DNA of 64,000 nucleotides from Roseburia sp. 1XD42-34 (GCF_009917385.1 NZ_QWLJ01000006.1:1-64000); one strand, 5' to 3'; shown: positions 24,500 to 33,646, counted from the first letter of the stretch. Translations and numbers: made by a program. The notes: generated from the sequence alone by a model not told the origin.

Positions 24500-25717
24500 A
24501 TGAAACCTAGCAAATATTCAAAGAAAAGCGGATCTAAAGAGTGGAAGAAACGAAACGCATTATTAATGAAAAAAGTAAAAGCTAAGCAGGAGAATTCGAT
24601 GCAGCAAAAACAATTAGTAAGAAAGCCGCTCGCAAATAACAAACCATGGCTTGCGCCCAAAAAACCTTATTATTTACAAAAAAGGCCAAGCCAGCTGCTG
24701 TGGAAAGTTCCTTCTGCCATTTTGTTAGCTTGCTTAATCACGATTATCCTTGTGGTTCCAACATTAATTGTTGTTCCCTATAGTAAGGGTGACGAAAAGG
24801 CGACGAAAGCTCCACTAACAGCACATCGTGACAAAGCTCCTAAGCAAGATATCGAGTTAGGTAATTCCCCTTTCTCTGTATCAGTTATGCGCTCCGGAGT
24901 AAATAAAGTGCAAGGTATACCCTTAGAAGAGTATGTAGTTGGTGTTGTAGCTTCTGAAATGCCGGCAGATTTTGAACCAGAAGCATTAAAAGCACAGTCA
25001 CTTGCTGCAAGAACATATATCGTTAACCAAAAGCTGCACGGCGAATCTACCAAGAAAGATTCCGATGTCACGGATACGGTTCAACATCAAGTATATAAGG
25101 ACGAAGGGCAATTACAAAAGCAGTGGGGAAGTGATTTTGATTGGAAAATGAAAAAGGTGAAAGCGGCGGTTTCGGAAACAAAAGGAGAAGTATTAACCTA
25201 TAAAGACGCACCAATTACTCCCGCTTTTTTCTCTACTAGTAATGGATATACGGAGAATTCTGAGGACTACTGGGAAAATAAGCTTCCATATTTACGTAGT
25301 GTGAAAAGTCCCTGGGATGAAGAATCACCTAAGTTTTTAGATCAAAAGACGTTTTCATTACAGCAATTGGAGGAAACATTTGAGGTGGACTTACCGAATC
25401 AATTTCCGCTTCCTGTTAATATAACCCGAACAGACAGCAATCGTGTGGAAGAACTTCAATTAGCAAAACATGCTTTCTCTGGCAGAAAAATTAGAGAAAA
25501 GCTAGAATTGCGTTCCAGTGATTTTACTATCGAACAAAAAAACAATCACTTTATCTTCACAACGAAAGGGTTTGGTCACGGGATAGGAATGAGTCAATAC
25601 GGGGCAAATGGTATGGCGAAAGAAGGAAAAACCTATCAAGAGATTGTTCAGTATTATTATCAGGATGTAAAAATAAGTACGATCAATGATACAGCCCCAA
25701 CTCTCGTCGCAAAATAG
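24500..25717 (+). CDS. spoIID: Stage II sporulation protein D
   Basis: Peptidoglycan-degrading enzyme (lytic transglycosylase) that drives forespore engulfment with SpoIIM and SpoIIP. 405 residues, about 60 more than B. subtilis SpoIID, owing to a Lys/Arg-rich cytoplasmic extension (residues 1-66). Membrane anchor 71-93. The catalytic Glu equivalent is E153 in VASEMPADFEPEALKAQS; the C-terminal GHGIGMSQYGANGMA block is intact. AAAGGGGG precedes ATG 24500. Expression under sigma-E is expected from the family. Confidence 0.96.
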   Translation: MKPSKYSKKSGSKEWKKRNALLMKKVKAKQENSMQQKQLVRKPLANNKPWLAPKKPYYLQKRPSQLLWKVPSAILLACLITIILVVPTLIVVPYSKGDEKATKAPLTAHRDKAPKQDIELGNSPFSVSVMRSGVNKVQGIPLEEYVVGVVASEMPADFEPEALKAQSLAARTYIVNQKLHGESTKKDSDVTDTVQHQVYKDEGQLQKQWGSDFDWKMKKVKAAVSETKGEVLTYKDAPITPAFFSTSNGYTENSEDYWENKLPYLRSVKSPWDEESPKFLDQKTFSLQQLEETFEVDLPNQFPLPVNITRTDSNRVEELQLAKHAFSGRKIREKLELRSSDFTIEQKNNHFIFTTKGFGHGIGMSQYGANGMAKEGKTYQEIVQYYYQDVKISTINDTAPTLVAK

Positions 25718-25730
25718 GCGAGGGTTTTTT
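25701..25730 (+). terminator. Rho-independent terminator after spoIID
   Basis: Stem CTCTCGTC/GGCGAGGG followed by six T's; the stop codon of spoIID lies in the hairpin. Confidence 0.8.
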
Positions 25731-26273
25731 ATGCCGAACGTAAGAAGCCGCAAAAATTTGACTGTTCACTTATGTGCAATGAAGTGAATAATGAGAAACA
25801 ATGGTTTTTGGTAGGTTACTTTACATGTGATTAGTAGTAAAATCTACCTTTTATCCTACGAAGTAAATTTGGGAGGATAAGCGTAAGACCCAATTGCAAG
25901 TTAAATGTTCAATTTAGTTAGAGTCGTTTTAGATTGCAGTAATTAACCATCAGGGAAAATGTAGAAAATGCAATTGGTGGAAAATTAATTTCAATTTTAT
26001 AGTACAAATGACAAATAAACACTTTCTATTATCAAGCTTTTCTTCACATAAAGTAGTTGGGTAATGTCTTTCGATTCTATTAAAACGATATGTGGATGCG
26101 CACGGGTCATGGCAGGGCTAAGCTGTATATCTTCCATTTTAGACAAGTATTAAAAACGAATCTCCTTAATTTCCCCTTATTTTGCGAAAAAATACGGTAA
26201 AATCCAAAATATTTTTTGATAGATGTATATAAATTCCTTTTTCTGATCAGAATGATGTTGAGGTGATGATCTT
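25731..26273. other. 540-bp gap between spoIID and spoIIQ
   Basis: No gene, RNA or confident repeat seen. The spoIIQ promoter (sigma-F in B. subtilis) should lie in the last 100 bp; I could not fix it with confidence. Confidence 0.4.
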
Positions 26274-27164
26274 ATGAAAGAGGAAAACAAAGGGACTTCA
26301 AAAAATAAGTGGAGTCGGATTTTTCGTAAAAAATGGTTCTTCCCAGCCGTCTATTTAACGATTGCCGCTGTATTGTTATCTGTTGTTGTTTGGTATCAAA
26401 ACATAGACAATCAAGTACCTGATGCCCAAGAAGAAACAGATGAATTTATTCCAGCAGAGCATGGAGAAAGAGCTGAACCTGTGTTAGAACAACAGGAAAC
26501 GATACAAATGCCTGTTACAAACCCAGAAGAAGCAGAAATCGTAACTAAATTTTATGATTACAATGCTGAACAAAAAGAGCAAGAGCAAGCATTGGTTTGG
26601 TACAACAATAAATATTATGAAAGCGATGGAGTGAATATTGCTTCTGCGAGTGGCGAATCATTTGATGTTGTCGCAGCCTTAAGTGGTGAGGTTACAGAAG
26701 TGAAAGAGGATCCATTACTTGGAAATGTTGTTGTATTGACCCATGAAGACGATGTAACCACCTATTATGCAAGCCTTGAAGAAGTAAACGTCAAACCAGG
26801 ATCTGAAGTAAAGCAAGGTGACACATTAGGAACAGCAGGAAAGAGTGTATTCGGTAAAGACAGTGGAACCCATGTTTACTTTGAGTTACGTAAGGACGAT
26901 AACGAAGTTAATCCAGAAGCGTACTTCAATCAACCAGTAAGTAGTTTGAGCAAAGTAACAGAGGAAAAATCTGAAGATGTCGATGCACAAAAAGAAGCGG
27001 AACAGCCTGAAAATGAGGAAGCTGAGGGAGAGCAAGGAGACGATCCTTCTTCTGAGGAAGCTGAAGATGCGAACGAAGAATCAGATAAAGAATCAGATAA
27101 AGAATCAGATGAAGTAGATAATCCAGATGCAACAGAAGAAACGGATCCAGAATTAAACAGTTAA
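26274..27164 (+). CDS. spoIIQ: Stage II sporulation protein Q
   Basis: Forespore membrane protein that forms the channel and zipper with SpoIIIAH across the intermembrane space. 296 residues: transmembrane helix 21-40, then an M23/LytM-like domain (about 120-220). The LytM zinc site is degenerate: the HxH motif reads HVY (GTHVYFELR), as in the inactive B. subtilis SpoIIQ. The C-terminal ~75 residues are a highly acidic tail with a short tandem repeat (ESDK x2, about 27085-27115). Confidence 0.94.
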   Translation: MKEENKGTSKNKWSRIFRKKWFFPAVYLTIAAVLLSVVVWYQNIDNQVPDAQEETDEFIPAEHGERAEPVLEQQETIQMPVTNPEEAEIVTKFYDYNAEQKEQEQALVWYNNKYYESDGVNIASASGESFDVVAALSGEVTEVKEDPLLGNVVVLTHEDDVTTYYASLEEVNVKPGSEVKQGDTLGTAGKSVFGKDSGTHVYFELRKDDNEVNPEAYFNQPVSSLSKVTEEKSEDVDAQKEAEQPENEEAEGEQGDDPSSEEAEDANEESDKESDKESDEVDNPDATEETDPELNS

Positions 27165-27198
27165 TAGGTATGTTTGCTTATTGCTTCCGCAAGCAGGA

Positions 27199-27229
27199 AC
27201 GCCTTTGATGATCCAATCAAAGGCGTTTT
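27199..27229 (+). terminator. Rho-independent terminator after spoIIQ
   Basis: ACGCCTTTGAT (27199-27209) and ATCAAAGGCGT (27216-27226) form a perfect 11-bp stem followed by TTTT. Confidence 0.85.
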
Positions 27230-27263
27230 CCATGTTTCTAGGTAAGCTTTCGTTGCTCCATTA

Positions 27264-27448
27264 TTATCCCGTATATAAGGTACTGTAAGTCTCCCACTTC
27301 AGGAGTTGGATAATCTGTATAGCGACAAGTCTAAATAGGAGATAGCAGCACCTAAATGACCGATTCAAAAGCCTTAGGTCATACTATTACGGTACTAACA
27401 ATCCGTAGCGGATGAATGAAAAACCCTGCGGATTGAAGTTTCTGTTTA
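27264..27448 (+). repeat. Family B structured repeat, copy 3
   Basis: Left junction ATTATCCCG, right end TTTAT. Contains GTCTCCCACTTCAGGAGTTG, GCAGCACCTAAATG...CTTAGGTC, CATACTATTACGGTACTAAC and a final hairpin with arms AATCCG and CGGATT plus GCGG/CCTGC. It lies shortly after the spoIIQ terminator. Confidence 0.88.
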
Positions 27449-27570
27449 TCTTAGTTTTTTAGAATTGGCTTGTCTAGTATGCACAAGGTGCTTTTTTAAG
27501 CATAATCCTTCTCCCATCATAATAAACTTATACAAACCAATAAAACAGAAGTGTCTGAGGTGAAGAGCAT

Positions 27571-27693
27571 ATGGGGATGTTAATCAGTCTGACAAATGTA
27601 GCTATTGTACTTTTTACAGGTTTAAAATACAGAATTTTTAATCTTTTTATTGATGGCAGGATTATACGTCTACATAAAATTTCAACAGGATAG
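27571..27693 (+). pseudogene. Short ORF upstream of spoIIID, possibly frameshifted
   Basis: GAGGTGAAG precedes ATG 27571, which opens 40 codons encoding one hydrophobic helix (LISLTNVAIVLFTGLK). A second frame takes over around 27633 and reads FLIFLLMAGLYVYIKFQQ, then continues through the spoIIID ribosome-binding site, ending about 27819. A single frameshift would join the two into a small membrane protein overlapping spoIIID. In B. subtilis a small upstream ORF (usd) must be translated for spoIIID expression; whether this is its counterpart is uncertain. Confidence 0.4.
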
Positions 27694-27780
27694 TAGCCCT
27701 AACTTTCATTCAAACCAAATTGTAAAACACCTGTCTCAAATGATCACCTCAGAAATATACAACTCAGGGAGGCGAACGGT

Positions 27781-28068
27781 GTGCATGATTACATCAAAGA
27801 ACGAACAATCAGGATAGGAAATTATCTGGTGGAGACAAAAAAAACAGTTCGCGTTATAGCGAAGGAATTCGGTGTTTCTAAAAGTACAGTTCATAAAGAT
27901 CTAACGGAAAGATTACCAGAAATAAATCCCGAATTAGCAAGCGAGGTAAAAAAAATCCTTGAACACCATAAGGCAATTAGACATTTGCGAGGGGGCGAAG
28001 CAACAAGGAAGAAATATAAAGTCGATGCAGAATCCGCAAAAAAAAGAGAAGTGAAGCCAGTAGGATAA
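27781..28068 (+). CDS. spoIIID: Sporulation transcription factor SpoIIID
   Basis: DNA-binding regulator of the mother-cell sigma-E regulon. 95 residues with a helix-turn-helix VRVIAKEFGVSKSTVHKDLTERL at about 24-46 and the basic C-terminal tail needed for DNA binding. GTG 27781 lies 8 nt after GGGAGG (27767-27772). The in-frame ATG at 27784-27786 does not exist (CAT GAT), so GTG is the start. A strong terminator follows. Confidence 0.96.
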   Translation: MHDYIKERTIRIGNYLVETKKTVRVIAKEFGVSKSTVHKDLTERLPEINPELASEVKKILEHHKAIRHLRGGEATRKKYKVDAESAKKREVKPVG

Positions 28069-28125
28069 GCATATCATTCCTCTTTTTAGGAAAAGGATCG
28101 AAACAATACATGTAAATATCTATTG

Positions 28126-28169
28126 TTCAGTGGAAGGGAAAAATACTTCCACTGAATTATTTTTTTTTC
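28126..28169 (+). terminator. Rho-independent terminator after spoIIID
   Basis: TTCAGTGGAAG (28126-28136) and CTTCCACTGAA (28146-28156) form a perfect 11-bp stem followed by a T-rich run. Confidence 0.92.
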
Positions 28170-28610
28170 TAAAGAGAAAGCAACATTTAGACGGGTTCAG
28201 AGTTAATCTTAATGTAAGATTTAACGAATTTTAGGTAGGTGTTTTCCTTGCTTATAAAAATGGTGCATCTCCTCAAGCTTCCGTTATATGAATAGCTCTT
28301 GCTCTGCACTTTTTTTAAGGATAAATGAAAAATCGGCGAAGTTCACATTTCAAGCTAGCCTTATTTTTTTTACAATGTCAGTATGAATGATGAATCCTAT
28401 ATTTTTCGATTTTAATAGGAGACGGACCGTTAAAAGGAATGATGCATGTAATTATTTGTTAAGTAAATGCCGATTTTGATAAAGCATCCGACGTTTTTTT
28501 ACAAAATTTTAATAAACTACAGTTAAAAGTAGATAATTGTGTTAAAATAGTATATTAGAAGCAGTATGGACAAAATAAGATATAGTATGGAATTAGGAGG
28601 ATATTAGCCC
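28170..28610. other. 440-bp gap before mbl
   Basis: No gene or repeat seen. The sequence is strongly AT-rich and should hold the mbl promoter; a candidate -10 lies near 28545-28560 (TTAAAATAGTATATT) but no clear -35 was fixed. Confidence 0.35.
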
Positions 28611-29612
28611 ATGTTTTCAAGGGATATAGGGATCGATCTTGGGACAGCCAACGTCTTAATTCACCTTAAGGGAAAAGGGATTGTGTTGAATGAGCCGTCG
28701 GTGGTTGCTATGGATCGAAATACAGGAAAAGTGTTGGAAGTTGGCGAAGAAGCAAGGAAAATGGTAGGTCGGACACCTGGAAATATCGAAGCTATCCGAC
28801 CATTAAAGGATGGCGTAATTGCCGATTTTGATGTTACGGAAGCGATGCTCAAACATTTCATTAATAAGATTAATGTAAAGGGCTTGTTATCAAAACCTAG
28901 GATTTTGATATGCTGTCCGACAAATATTACCAAAGTGGAGCAAAAAGCCATTAAAGAAGCTGCAGAAAAATCAGGTGGAAAAAAGATTTATTTAGAAGAA
29001 GAACCTAAAGTGGCCGCTATCGGCGCAGGGATGGAAATATTCCAGCCGAGTGGGAATATGGTCGTTGATATCGGGGGCGGTACAACAGATGTAGCTGTAC
29101 TATCCATGGGTGATATTGTAACGTCTGAGTCCATTAAAATGGCCGGTGACAATTTTGATAGTGAAATTCTTCAATACATAAAGAAGAAATATAAGCTGTT
29201 GATCGGTGAGCGAACGGCAGAGGAAATAAAAATTAATGTCGCTACCGTCTTTCAAGGTGCGCGTAATGAAGAAATGGAAATTAGAGGGCGTGATATGGTC
29301 TCTGGTTTGCCACGAACTATCAAAGTAAACTCTAAAGAAATTGAGGAAGCATTGCGGGAGTCTGTCTATCTTATTGTACAAGCAGCAAAATCTGTCTTAG
29401 AACGTACACCTCCAGAGCTTTCTGCAGACATTATTGATCGAGGCGTGATATTAACTGGGGGAGGCGCATTAATTCATGGCATTGATGAGTTATTAGCAGA
29501 GGAATTAAAAGTTCCTGTATTTATTGCGGAAGAGCCAATGAATTGTGTAGCTAAGGGAACTGGTATTATGTTGGAAAATATCGACAAAGTAGATCGAAAA
29601 AAAGTTATTTAA
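28611..29612 (+). CDS. mbl: MreB-like cell-shape protein Mbl
   Basis: Bacterial actin that guides the elongation machinery in sidewall synthesis. 333 residues with phosphate-1 motif GIDLGTANVLIHLKGKG, phosphate-2 VVDIGGGTTDVAVLSMG and adenosine motif LTGGGALIHGID. Location after spoIIID and before flhO matches B. subtilis mbl rather than mreB. AGGAGGATATTAGCCC precedes ATG 28611. Confidence 0.97.
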   Translation: MFSRDIGIDLGTANVLIHLKGKGIVLNEPSVVAMDRNTGKVLEVGEEARKMVGRTPGNIEAIRPLKDGVIADFDVTEAMLKHFINKINVKGLLSKPRILICCPTNITKVEQKAIKEAAEKSGGKKIYLEEEPKVAAIGAGMEIFQPSGNMVVDIGGGTTDVAVLSMGDIVTSESIKMAGDNFDSEILQYIKKKYKLLIGERTAEEIKINVATVFQGARNEEMEIRGRDMVSGLPRTIKVNSKEIEEALRESVYLIVQAAKSVLERTPPELSADIIDRGVILTGGGALIHGIDELLAEELKVPVFIAEEPMNCVAKGTGIMLENIDKVDRKKVI

Positions 29613-29645
29613 GTTTTCTAGATATAAGAAAGGGAGGTAACGCCA

Positions 29646-30449
29646 GTGTTAAGGGGCTTTTACACAGCTGCTAGCGGTATGATTGCGCAACAACGGCAGC
29701 AGGAGGCTTTTGCTAATAATATTTCCAATGCTAACACCCCCGGTTATAAAGCAGATCAAACAACTTTGCGCGCTTTTCCTGAAATGTTGATGAATCAAAT
29801 GGCAGGAAAAAAGCTTCCTACACAAAGTAAAACATATATCCCTATTCGACAACCGATTGGTTCTTTGAATACGGGAGTGTATGCACAGGAAATGATTCCG
29901 AATTTTAACCAGGGTGACGTACAAGAAACAGGGATTCCAACTGACTTTGCACTAGTGCAACGCAATTTGCCTGATGAAACTGGAGCATTGTTTTTTACGG
30001 TGCAAAATGAAGCTGGAGATGTCCGTTATACACGAAATGGAAACTTTACGGTAGATGGTGCAGGATTTTTAGTTGCAAATGAGGGATATTATGTTTTAGA
30101 TGCAAATGGAGAACCTATTGCAACGAATGATAAGGATTTTACTGTGACGAATGATGGTCTATTGCAGACTGATAATGGGACGGTGCCATTAGGGATTGCC
30201 TATGCAACTGATGCAAATGCAATGGTAAAAGAAGGAAATGATTTGTACAATGGAGATGTGGAAGCTGTGCCGGCGGGTGCAACGTTTTCTGTAAAACAGG
30301 GTTTTTTGGAGAGATCCAACGTAGATACTTTACAAGCAATGACCCAAATGATGGAGTCTTACCGACTGTTTGAGACAAATCAACGAGTGTTAAAGGCTTA
30401 TGATCAAAGTATGGAAAAAGCAGTTAGTGAAATAGGACGTTTAGTCTAA
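29646..30449 (+). CDS. flhO: Flagellar rod/hook-basal-body protein FlhO
   Basis: FlgG-like rod protein, 267 residues. N-terminal FYTAASGMIAQQ and ANNISNANTPGYK and the C-terminal helix (NVDTLQAMTQMMESYRLFETNQRVLKAYDQSM) are the paired coiled-coil ends used for rod polymerisation. Starts with GTG 29646 after GGGAGGTAACGCCA. Forms an operon with flhP, 15 nt downstream. Confidence 0.93.
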   Translation: MLRGFYTAASGMIAQQRQQEAFANNISNANTPGYKADQTTLRAFPEMLMNQMAGKKLPTQSKTYIPIRQPIGSLNTGVYAQEMIPNFNQGDVQETGIPTDFALVQRNLPDETGALFFTVQNEAGDVRYTRNGNFTVDGAGFLVANEGYYVLDANGEPIATNDKDFTVTNDGLLQTDNGTVPLGIAYATDANAMVKEGNDLYNGDVEAVPAGATFSVKQGFLERSNVDTLQAMTQMMESYRLFETNQRVLKAYDQSMEKAVSEIGRLV

Positions 30450-30464
30450 AGGGGAGAGAATAGC

Positions 30465-31292
30465 ATGTCACGAGCAATGATTCAGGCTGCAGTAACAATG
30501 AATCAACTGCAACAAAAATTGGATGTCATAGGTAATAACATGGCTAATAACCAAACAACTGGCTATAAAAGCAGACAGGCTAATTTTTCCTCGCTGCTTT
30601 TTCAACAGATGGATAATTTGTCGCACCCTGCAAACACAGCCGGGAGACAGACTCCAGATGGTATACGCGTAGGATCGGGAGCAAAATTAGGATCGATTAA
30701 TGCGAATTTGCAATTAGGTTCGTTACGTGAGACAGATCGTAGCTTGGATACAGCTTTATTAGAAATGAACCATTTTTTCCAAATTGAAGCAACAGAAAAC
30801 GGAGTAACAGAAACACGTTTTACTCGAGATGGAGCATTTTATTTGAGCCCTGTTAATGATAATCAACAAGTGATGCTCGTTGATAGAAATGGAAATCCAG
30901 TACTAGGAGTAAATGGTCCTATTCGTATAGCTTCCGGTTTTGATGATATTTCTGTACAACCTGATGGACAAATACTTGTCAAGCGAGGCGACGAAACGGA
31001 AACCGTTGGAACACTTGCTATTGTTGAAGCTTTGCGTCCGGATTTGCTTGAAGCTGCCGGAGAAAATGCATTCCGTTTACCTAATATAGCAAATACAGAG
31101 GCTGCATTTGCCGATGTAATCCAGCCAGCAGCTGGAAACCAGGTGCTCCAAAGTGGTACCTTAGAAGCGTCTAATGTGAATATGTCTAAGGAAATGTCAG
31201 ACTTAATTATGACTCAACGTGCTTATCAGTTTAATGCCAGAACCATTTCTATGAGCGATCAAATGTCTGGTCTGATTAACCAGATGCGCTAG
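30465..31292 (+). CDS. flhP: Flagellar rod/hook-basal-body protein FlhP
   Basis: Second FlgG paralogue, 275 residues, with IGNNMANNQTTGYKS at the N-terminus and the C-terminal EASNVNMSKEMSDLIMTQRAYQFNARTI helix split across conserved motifs. In B. subtilis FlhO and FlhP are rod components needed for the hook. GGGGAGAG precedes ATG 30465. A family B repeat begins two bases after its stop codon. Confidence 0.93.
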   Translation: MSRAMIQAAVTMNQLQQKLDVIGNNMANNQTTGYKSRQANFSSLLFQQMDNLSHPANTAGRQTPDGIRVGSGAKLGSINANLQLGSLRETDRSLDTALLEMNHFFQIEATENGVTETRFTRDGAFYLSPVNDNQQVMLVDRNGNPVLGVNGPIRIASGFDDISVQPDGQILVKRGDETETVGTLAIVEALRPDLLEAAGENAFRLPNIANTEAAFADVIQPAAGNQVLQSGTLEASNVNMSKEMSDLIMTQRAYQFNARTISMSDQMSGLINQMR

Positions 31293-31294
31293 GT

Positions 31295-31472
31295 TTTAAT
31301 CCTTGATGTAAGGTGTTGTAAGCTCTACTTAAGAACTAAAGTCAAGACAAAAAAGTCTAGGTCAGCGGATACAACACCTACATCTTCGTTTGTTTAAGAG
31401 TTATACTCTTGTATTACTAACAGTCAGTATAGGAAAAAGAACCCCACTGACTGCAGATTCATTTCCTATTTA
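31295..31472 (+). repeat. Family B structured repeat, copy 4
   Basis: Directly abuts the flhP stop. Ends are diverged (TTAATCC; CCTATTTA). It shows a compensatory change in the outer stem: GGTGTTGT pairs with ACAACACC, where other copies have GGTGCTGT with ACAGCACC. The final hairpin is CAGTCAGT/ACTGACTG, unlike any other copy yet self-complementary. It is probably transcribed as the 3' UTR of flhOP. Confidence 0.88.
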
Positions 31473-31497
31473 AGGTAAACAGTAAGGAGAAACAAAT

Positions 31498-31851
31498 ATG
31501 TCCATTCAACCACAAGATCCAACTTTCAAAGGCAAATATAGCTCATTTAGGAAAGCATGGGAACAACGATGGCAAGAAAAGCATCAAGAAGCTCAACATC
31601 ATAATGAGTCAAACGGACGGGATAGGGTCAAGCAACAAAGTAAGCAAATAGCAAATAAAAAAAATAGACGCCCGAGAGTGCGCATTTTTCCAATTTGGCT
31701 ACGTATTATTGTTATTTTACTGTTTTGTATCATTGCCTTAGTTGTTGGATTAATGATTGGCTATGGAGTTATTGGAGATGGTGCGCCAACAGATGTATTA
31801 AAGACAGAAACTTGGCAGCATATTATTGATATTGTTACGAAACCAAATTAA
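31498..31851 (+). CDS. EpuA-domain small membrane protein
   Basis: 117 residues: a charged cytoplasmic N-terminus, the sequence RVRIFPIWLRIIVILLFCI leading into one membrane helix, and the tail LMIGYGVIGDGAPTDVLKTETW. This matches the EpuA family, often annotated misleadingly as an RNA polymerase beta subunit. Its function is not established. GTAAGGAGAAACAAAT precedes ATG 31498. Confidence 0.8.
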   Translation: MSIQPQDPTFKGKYSSFRKAWEQRWQEKHQEAQHHNESNGRDRVKQQSKQIANKKNRRPRVRIFPIWLRIIVILLFCIIALVVGLMIGYGVIGDGAPTDVLKTETWQHIIDIVTKPN

Positions 31852-31855
31852 GCAA

Positions 31856-31889
31856 GCACCTAGTCTTATAGCGACTCAGGTGTTTTTTT
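31856..31889 (+). terminator. Rho-independent terminator after the EpuA gene
   Basis: GCACCTAGTC and GACTCAGGTG pair around TTATAGC with an internal mismatch, followed by seven T's. Family A copy 3 starts immediately after the T-run. Confidence 0.75.
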
Positions 31890-31891
31890 AC

Positions 31892-32098
31892 AGATAAGAA
31901 AGTATACAATGAGGTGCTTGGGGATAACGAAATAACCGAATAGCCACATCCGGCGCATGAGCCCAGCAACGATGCGACTTCACGAAATCGACTTCCGATA
32001 AGTCATCATTTGTTCGTATCCTCACCATGATTCCTAAAACTTTAGTTGCTTTGTTCCAGTTGCTACGTTGCTAAACGGGCGCTCTGCGCCTTTGTTCC
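31892..32098 (+). repeat. Family A repeat, copy 3 (internally deleted)
   Basis: Begins AGATAAGAAAGTAT right after a terminator T-tract and has GCGCATGAGCCCAGCAACGA and CCGATAAGTCATCAT, but the GCCGAC/GTCGGC stem and the CTCCTG hairpin are deleted; sequence resumes at CATGATTCCTAAAACTTTAG and ends GCGCCTTTGTTC. Confidence 0.85.
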
Positions 32099-32244
32099 TT
32101 ACTGAAGGGGCTAAATTTGTCGGATGTGGACAAATTATCGCCAAGCCTATATAGGCAACTTTTCAAAACTGAATTTTCGCTGGTTGAGCTTTTCGGTAAA
32201 TGTTGCAATAGAATTAAATTTAAACAAGAAAAGAGGTTGTTCAT

Positions 32245-32664
32245 ATGAATATTGAACAAATTAAAGAGATCATTCCACACCGCTATCCATTTTTACTAGT
32301 AGATCGAGTAACAGAAGTGGAAGAAGGAAAGCGTGTTGCTGGTTTGAAAAATGTAACAGCGAATGAACCTTTTTTTCAAGGGCATTTCCCTGAGTATGCT
32401 GTGATGCCGGGTGTGCTTATTGTTGAGGCCTTGGCACAGCTTGGGGCAATTGCCATGCTGGGGAAAAAAGAAAATCGAGGAAAGATTGGTTTTTTGGCAG
32501 GAATAGACAATTGTCGATTTAAACGCCAAGTTCGCCCGGGAGACCAATTGCAAATGGAAGTAGAAATTCTTCGATTAAAAGGACCAATCGGAAAAGGAAA
32601 AGCAGTGGCTACTGTAGATGGAGAGTTGGCTTGTGAAGCTGAAATTATGTTTGCTATAAAATAA
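32245..32664 (+). CDS. fabZ: 3-hydroxyacyl-ACP dehydratase FabZ
   Basis: Dehydrates beta-hydroxyacyl-ACP in fatty-acid elongation. 139 residues; hotdog fold with active-site H47 (FFQGHFP) and E61 ([10 protein letters not shown]). N-terminal [13 protein letters not shown] is typical. AAGAGGTTGTTC precedes ATG 32245. Corresponds to ywpB of B. subtilis, which also follows the flhOP region. Confidence 0.97.
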   Translation: MNIEQIKEIIPHRYPFLLVDRVTEVEEGKRVAGLKNVTANEPFFQGHFPEYAVMPGVLIVEALAQLGAIAMLGKKENRGKIGFLAGIDNCRFKRQVRPGDQLQMEVEILRLKGPIGKGKAVATVDGELACEAEIMFAIK

Positions 32665-33088
32665 CGGCTCAGTTAATTTATAAGCAAATATGTCATAAAA
32701 CGATCGCTTCAATAGTCGAAGCGGGGGATAACCGCTGCTCTATTCCTGATTCGTTCGTATTGGGTAGGATATTGATCAGTAGGTGTATAGCAATAGGATC
32801 GAAAGCGGTGCATCGCACGCAGAAAAGCGTTCTTCTTTTTCAAGGATGGATAAACTATGTTAACAATCCATAAAATGCAGTTTTTCTTTTTCCAGGAATG
32901 TCTGGGCACTAGTTTTCGCTCGTTAATTCGAGTATTTAAACTCCTATTGGATGAAATTTCACTATATAGGTCCATTTTAAAAAATATTATGTGAGGGAAT
33001 AATTAGCTGAAAATGGATAAAAAAGAGTATGACTTCTTCTAAGTTGGTTAAGCTAAAAAACGAACCAATTAAAAAGGAGGAAATGCAC
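32665..33088. other. 420-bp gap after fabZ
   Basis: No gene recognised. GCTTC/GAAGC near 32705-32723 forms only a short hairpin. AAGGAGG for the next gene lies at 33074-33080. Confidence 0.35.
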
Positions 33089-33355
33089 ATGAAATCAAAG
33101 CTTCTCGTGAAACTCGGCGCTTCCGCCATTGCTTTATCACTCATTGCGGCTTGTGGCACAGATGATAATCAAGACCCTGTAGAAGACGATACTCCAATGG
33201 AGGAACAGGAAAATAATAACGATCAGCCTGCTGAGGATAATGGTGGAATGAATGAGAACGACCAAGAACTACAGGATGAAGACAACGGCAACACAAATGA
33301 TAATGGCGATATGAACAAAGATCAAGATAAGCAAAACGAAGAAGGAAATCAATAA
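33089..33355 (+). CDS. Small acidic lipoprotein, function unknown
   Basis: 88 residues. Signal peptide MKSKLLVKLGASAIALSLIA with lipobox IAAC predicts a membrane-anchored lipoprotein. The mature part is low complexity, dominated by Asp, Glu, Asn and Gln, and probably disordered. ATG 33089 is 8 nt after AAGGAGG; ATG 33083 is too close. No domain recognised. Such proteins are hard to assign; export is well supported, function is not. Confidence 0.75.
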   Translation: MKSKLLVKLGASAIALSLIAACGTDDNQDPVEDDTPMEEQENNNDQPAEDNGGMNENDQELQDEDNGNTNDNGDMNKDQDKQNEEGNQ

Positions 33356-33607
33356 TATTGCTTAAGTTCGTTTTTAATACAGAGGGGAATAGCAAAGATA
33401 TTGGCGCCACCTAAGTCAAAGTACTCTTGTTGTCTAGTTGTCGATACTAGTATGCTCCGTACACCAACTTGAATGTGGTTGCAAAGAAAAGATAGCATCT
33501 GGATTCTAAAGTCGCTAAGGTGAGGGTTGGACGATGATGAATCCGGTGTTTCCCCCTTAACAGATTTGAGCAATATTATAAGTACAAATCATTTTTTTAC
33601 TTATAAA

Positions 33608-33646
33608 AGCAGAACACAGGTCCTAAAGGATGTGTTCTGCTTTTTA
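33608..33646 (+). terminator. Rho-independent terminator
   Basis: AGCAGAACACA (33608-33618) and TGTGTTCTGCT (33631-33641) form a perfect 11-bp stem followed by TTTT. It separates the lipoprotein gene from comK. Confidence 0.88.

Noticed and set aside
25855..26005. Possible further family B copy (TTTATCCTACGAAGTAA ... TTTTAT)
   Set aside because: Ends look right, but the CCTAAAT, GGTCATACC and GGTACTAAC blocks cannot be placed in order. Not enough to call.
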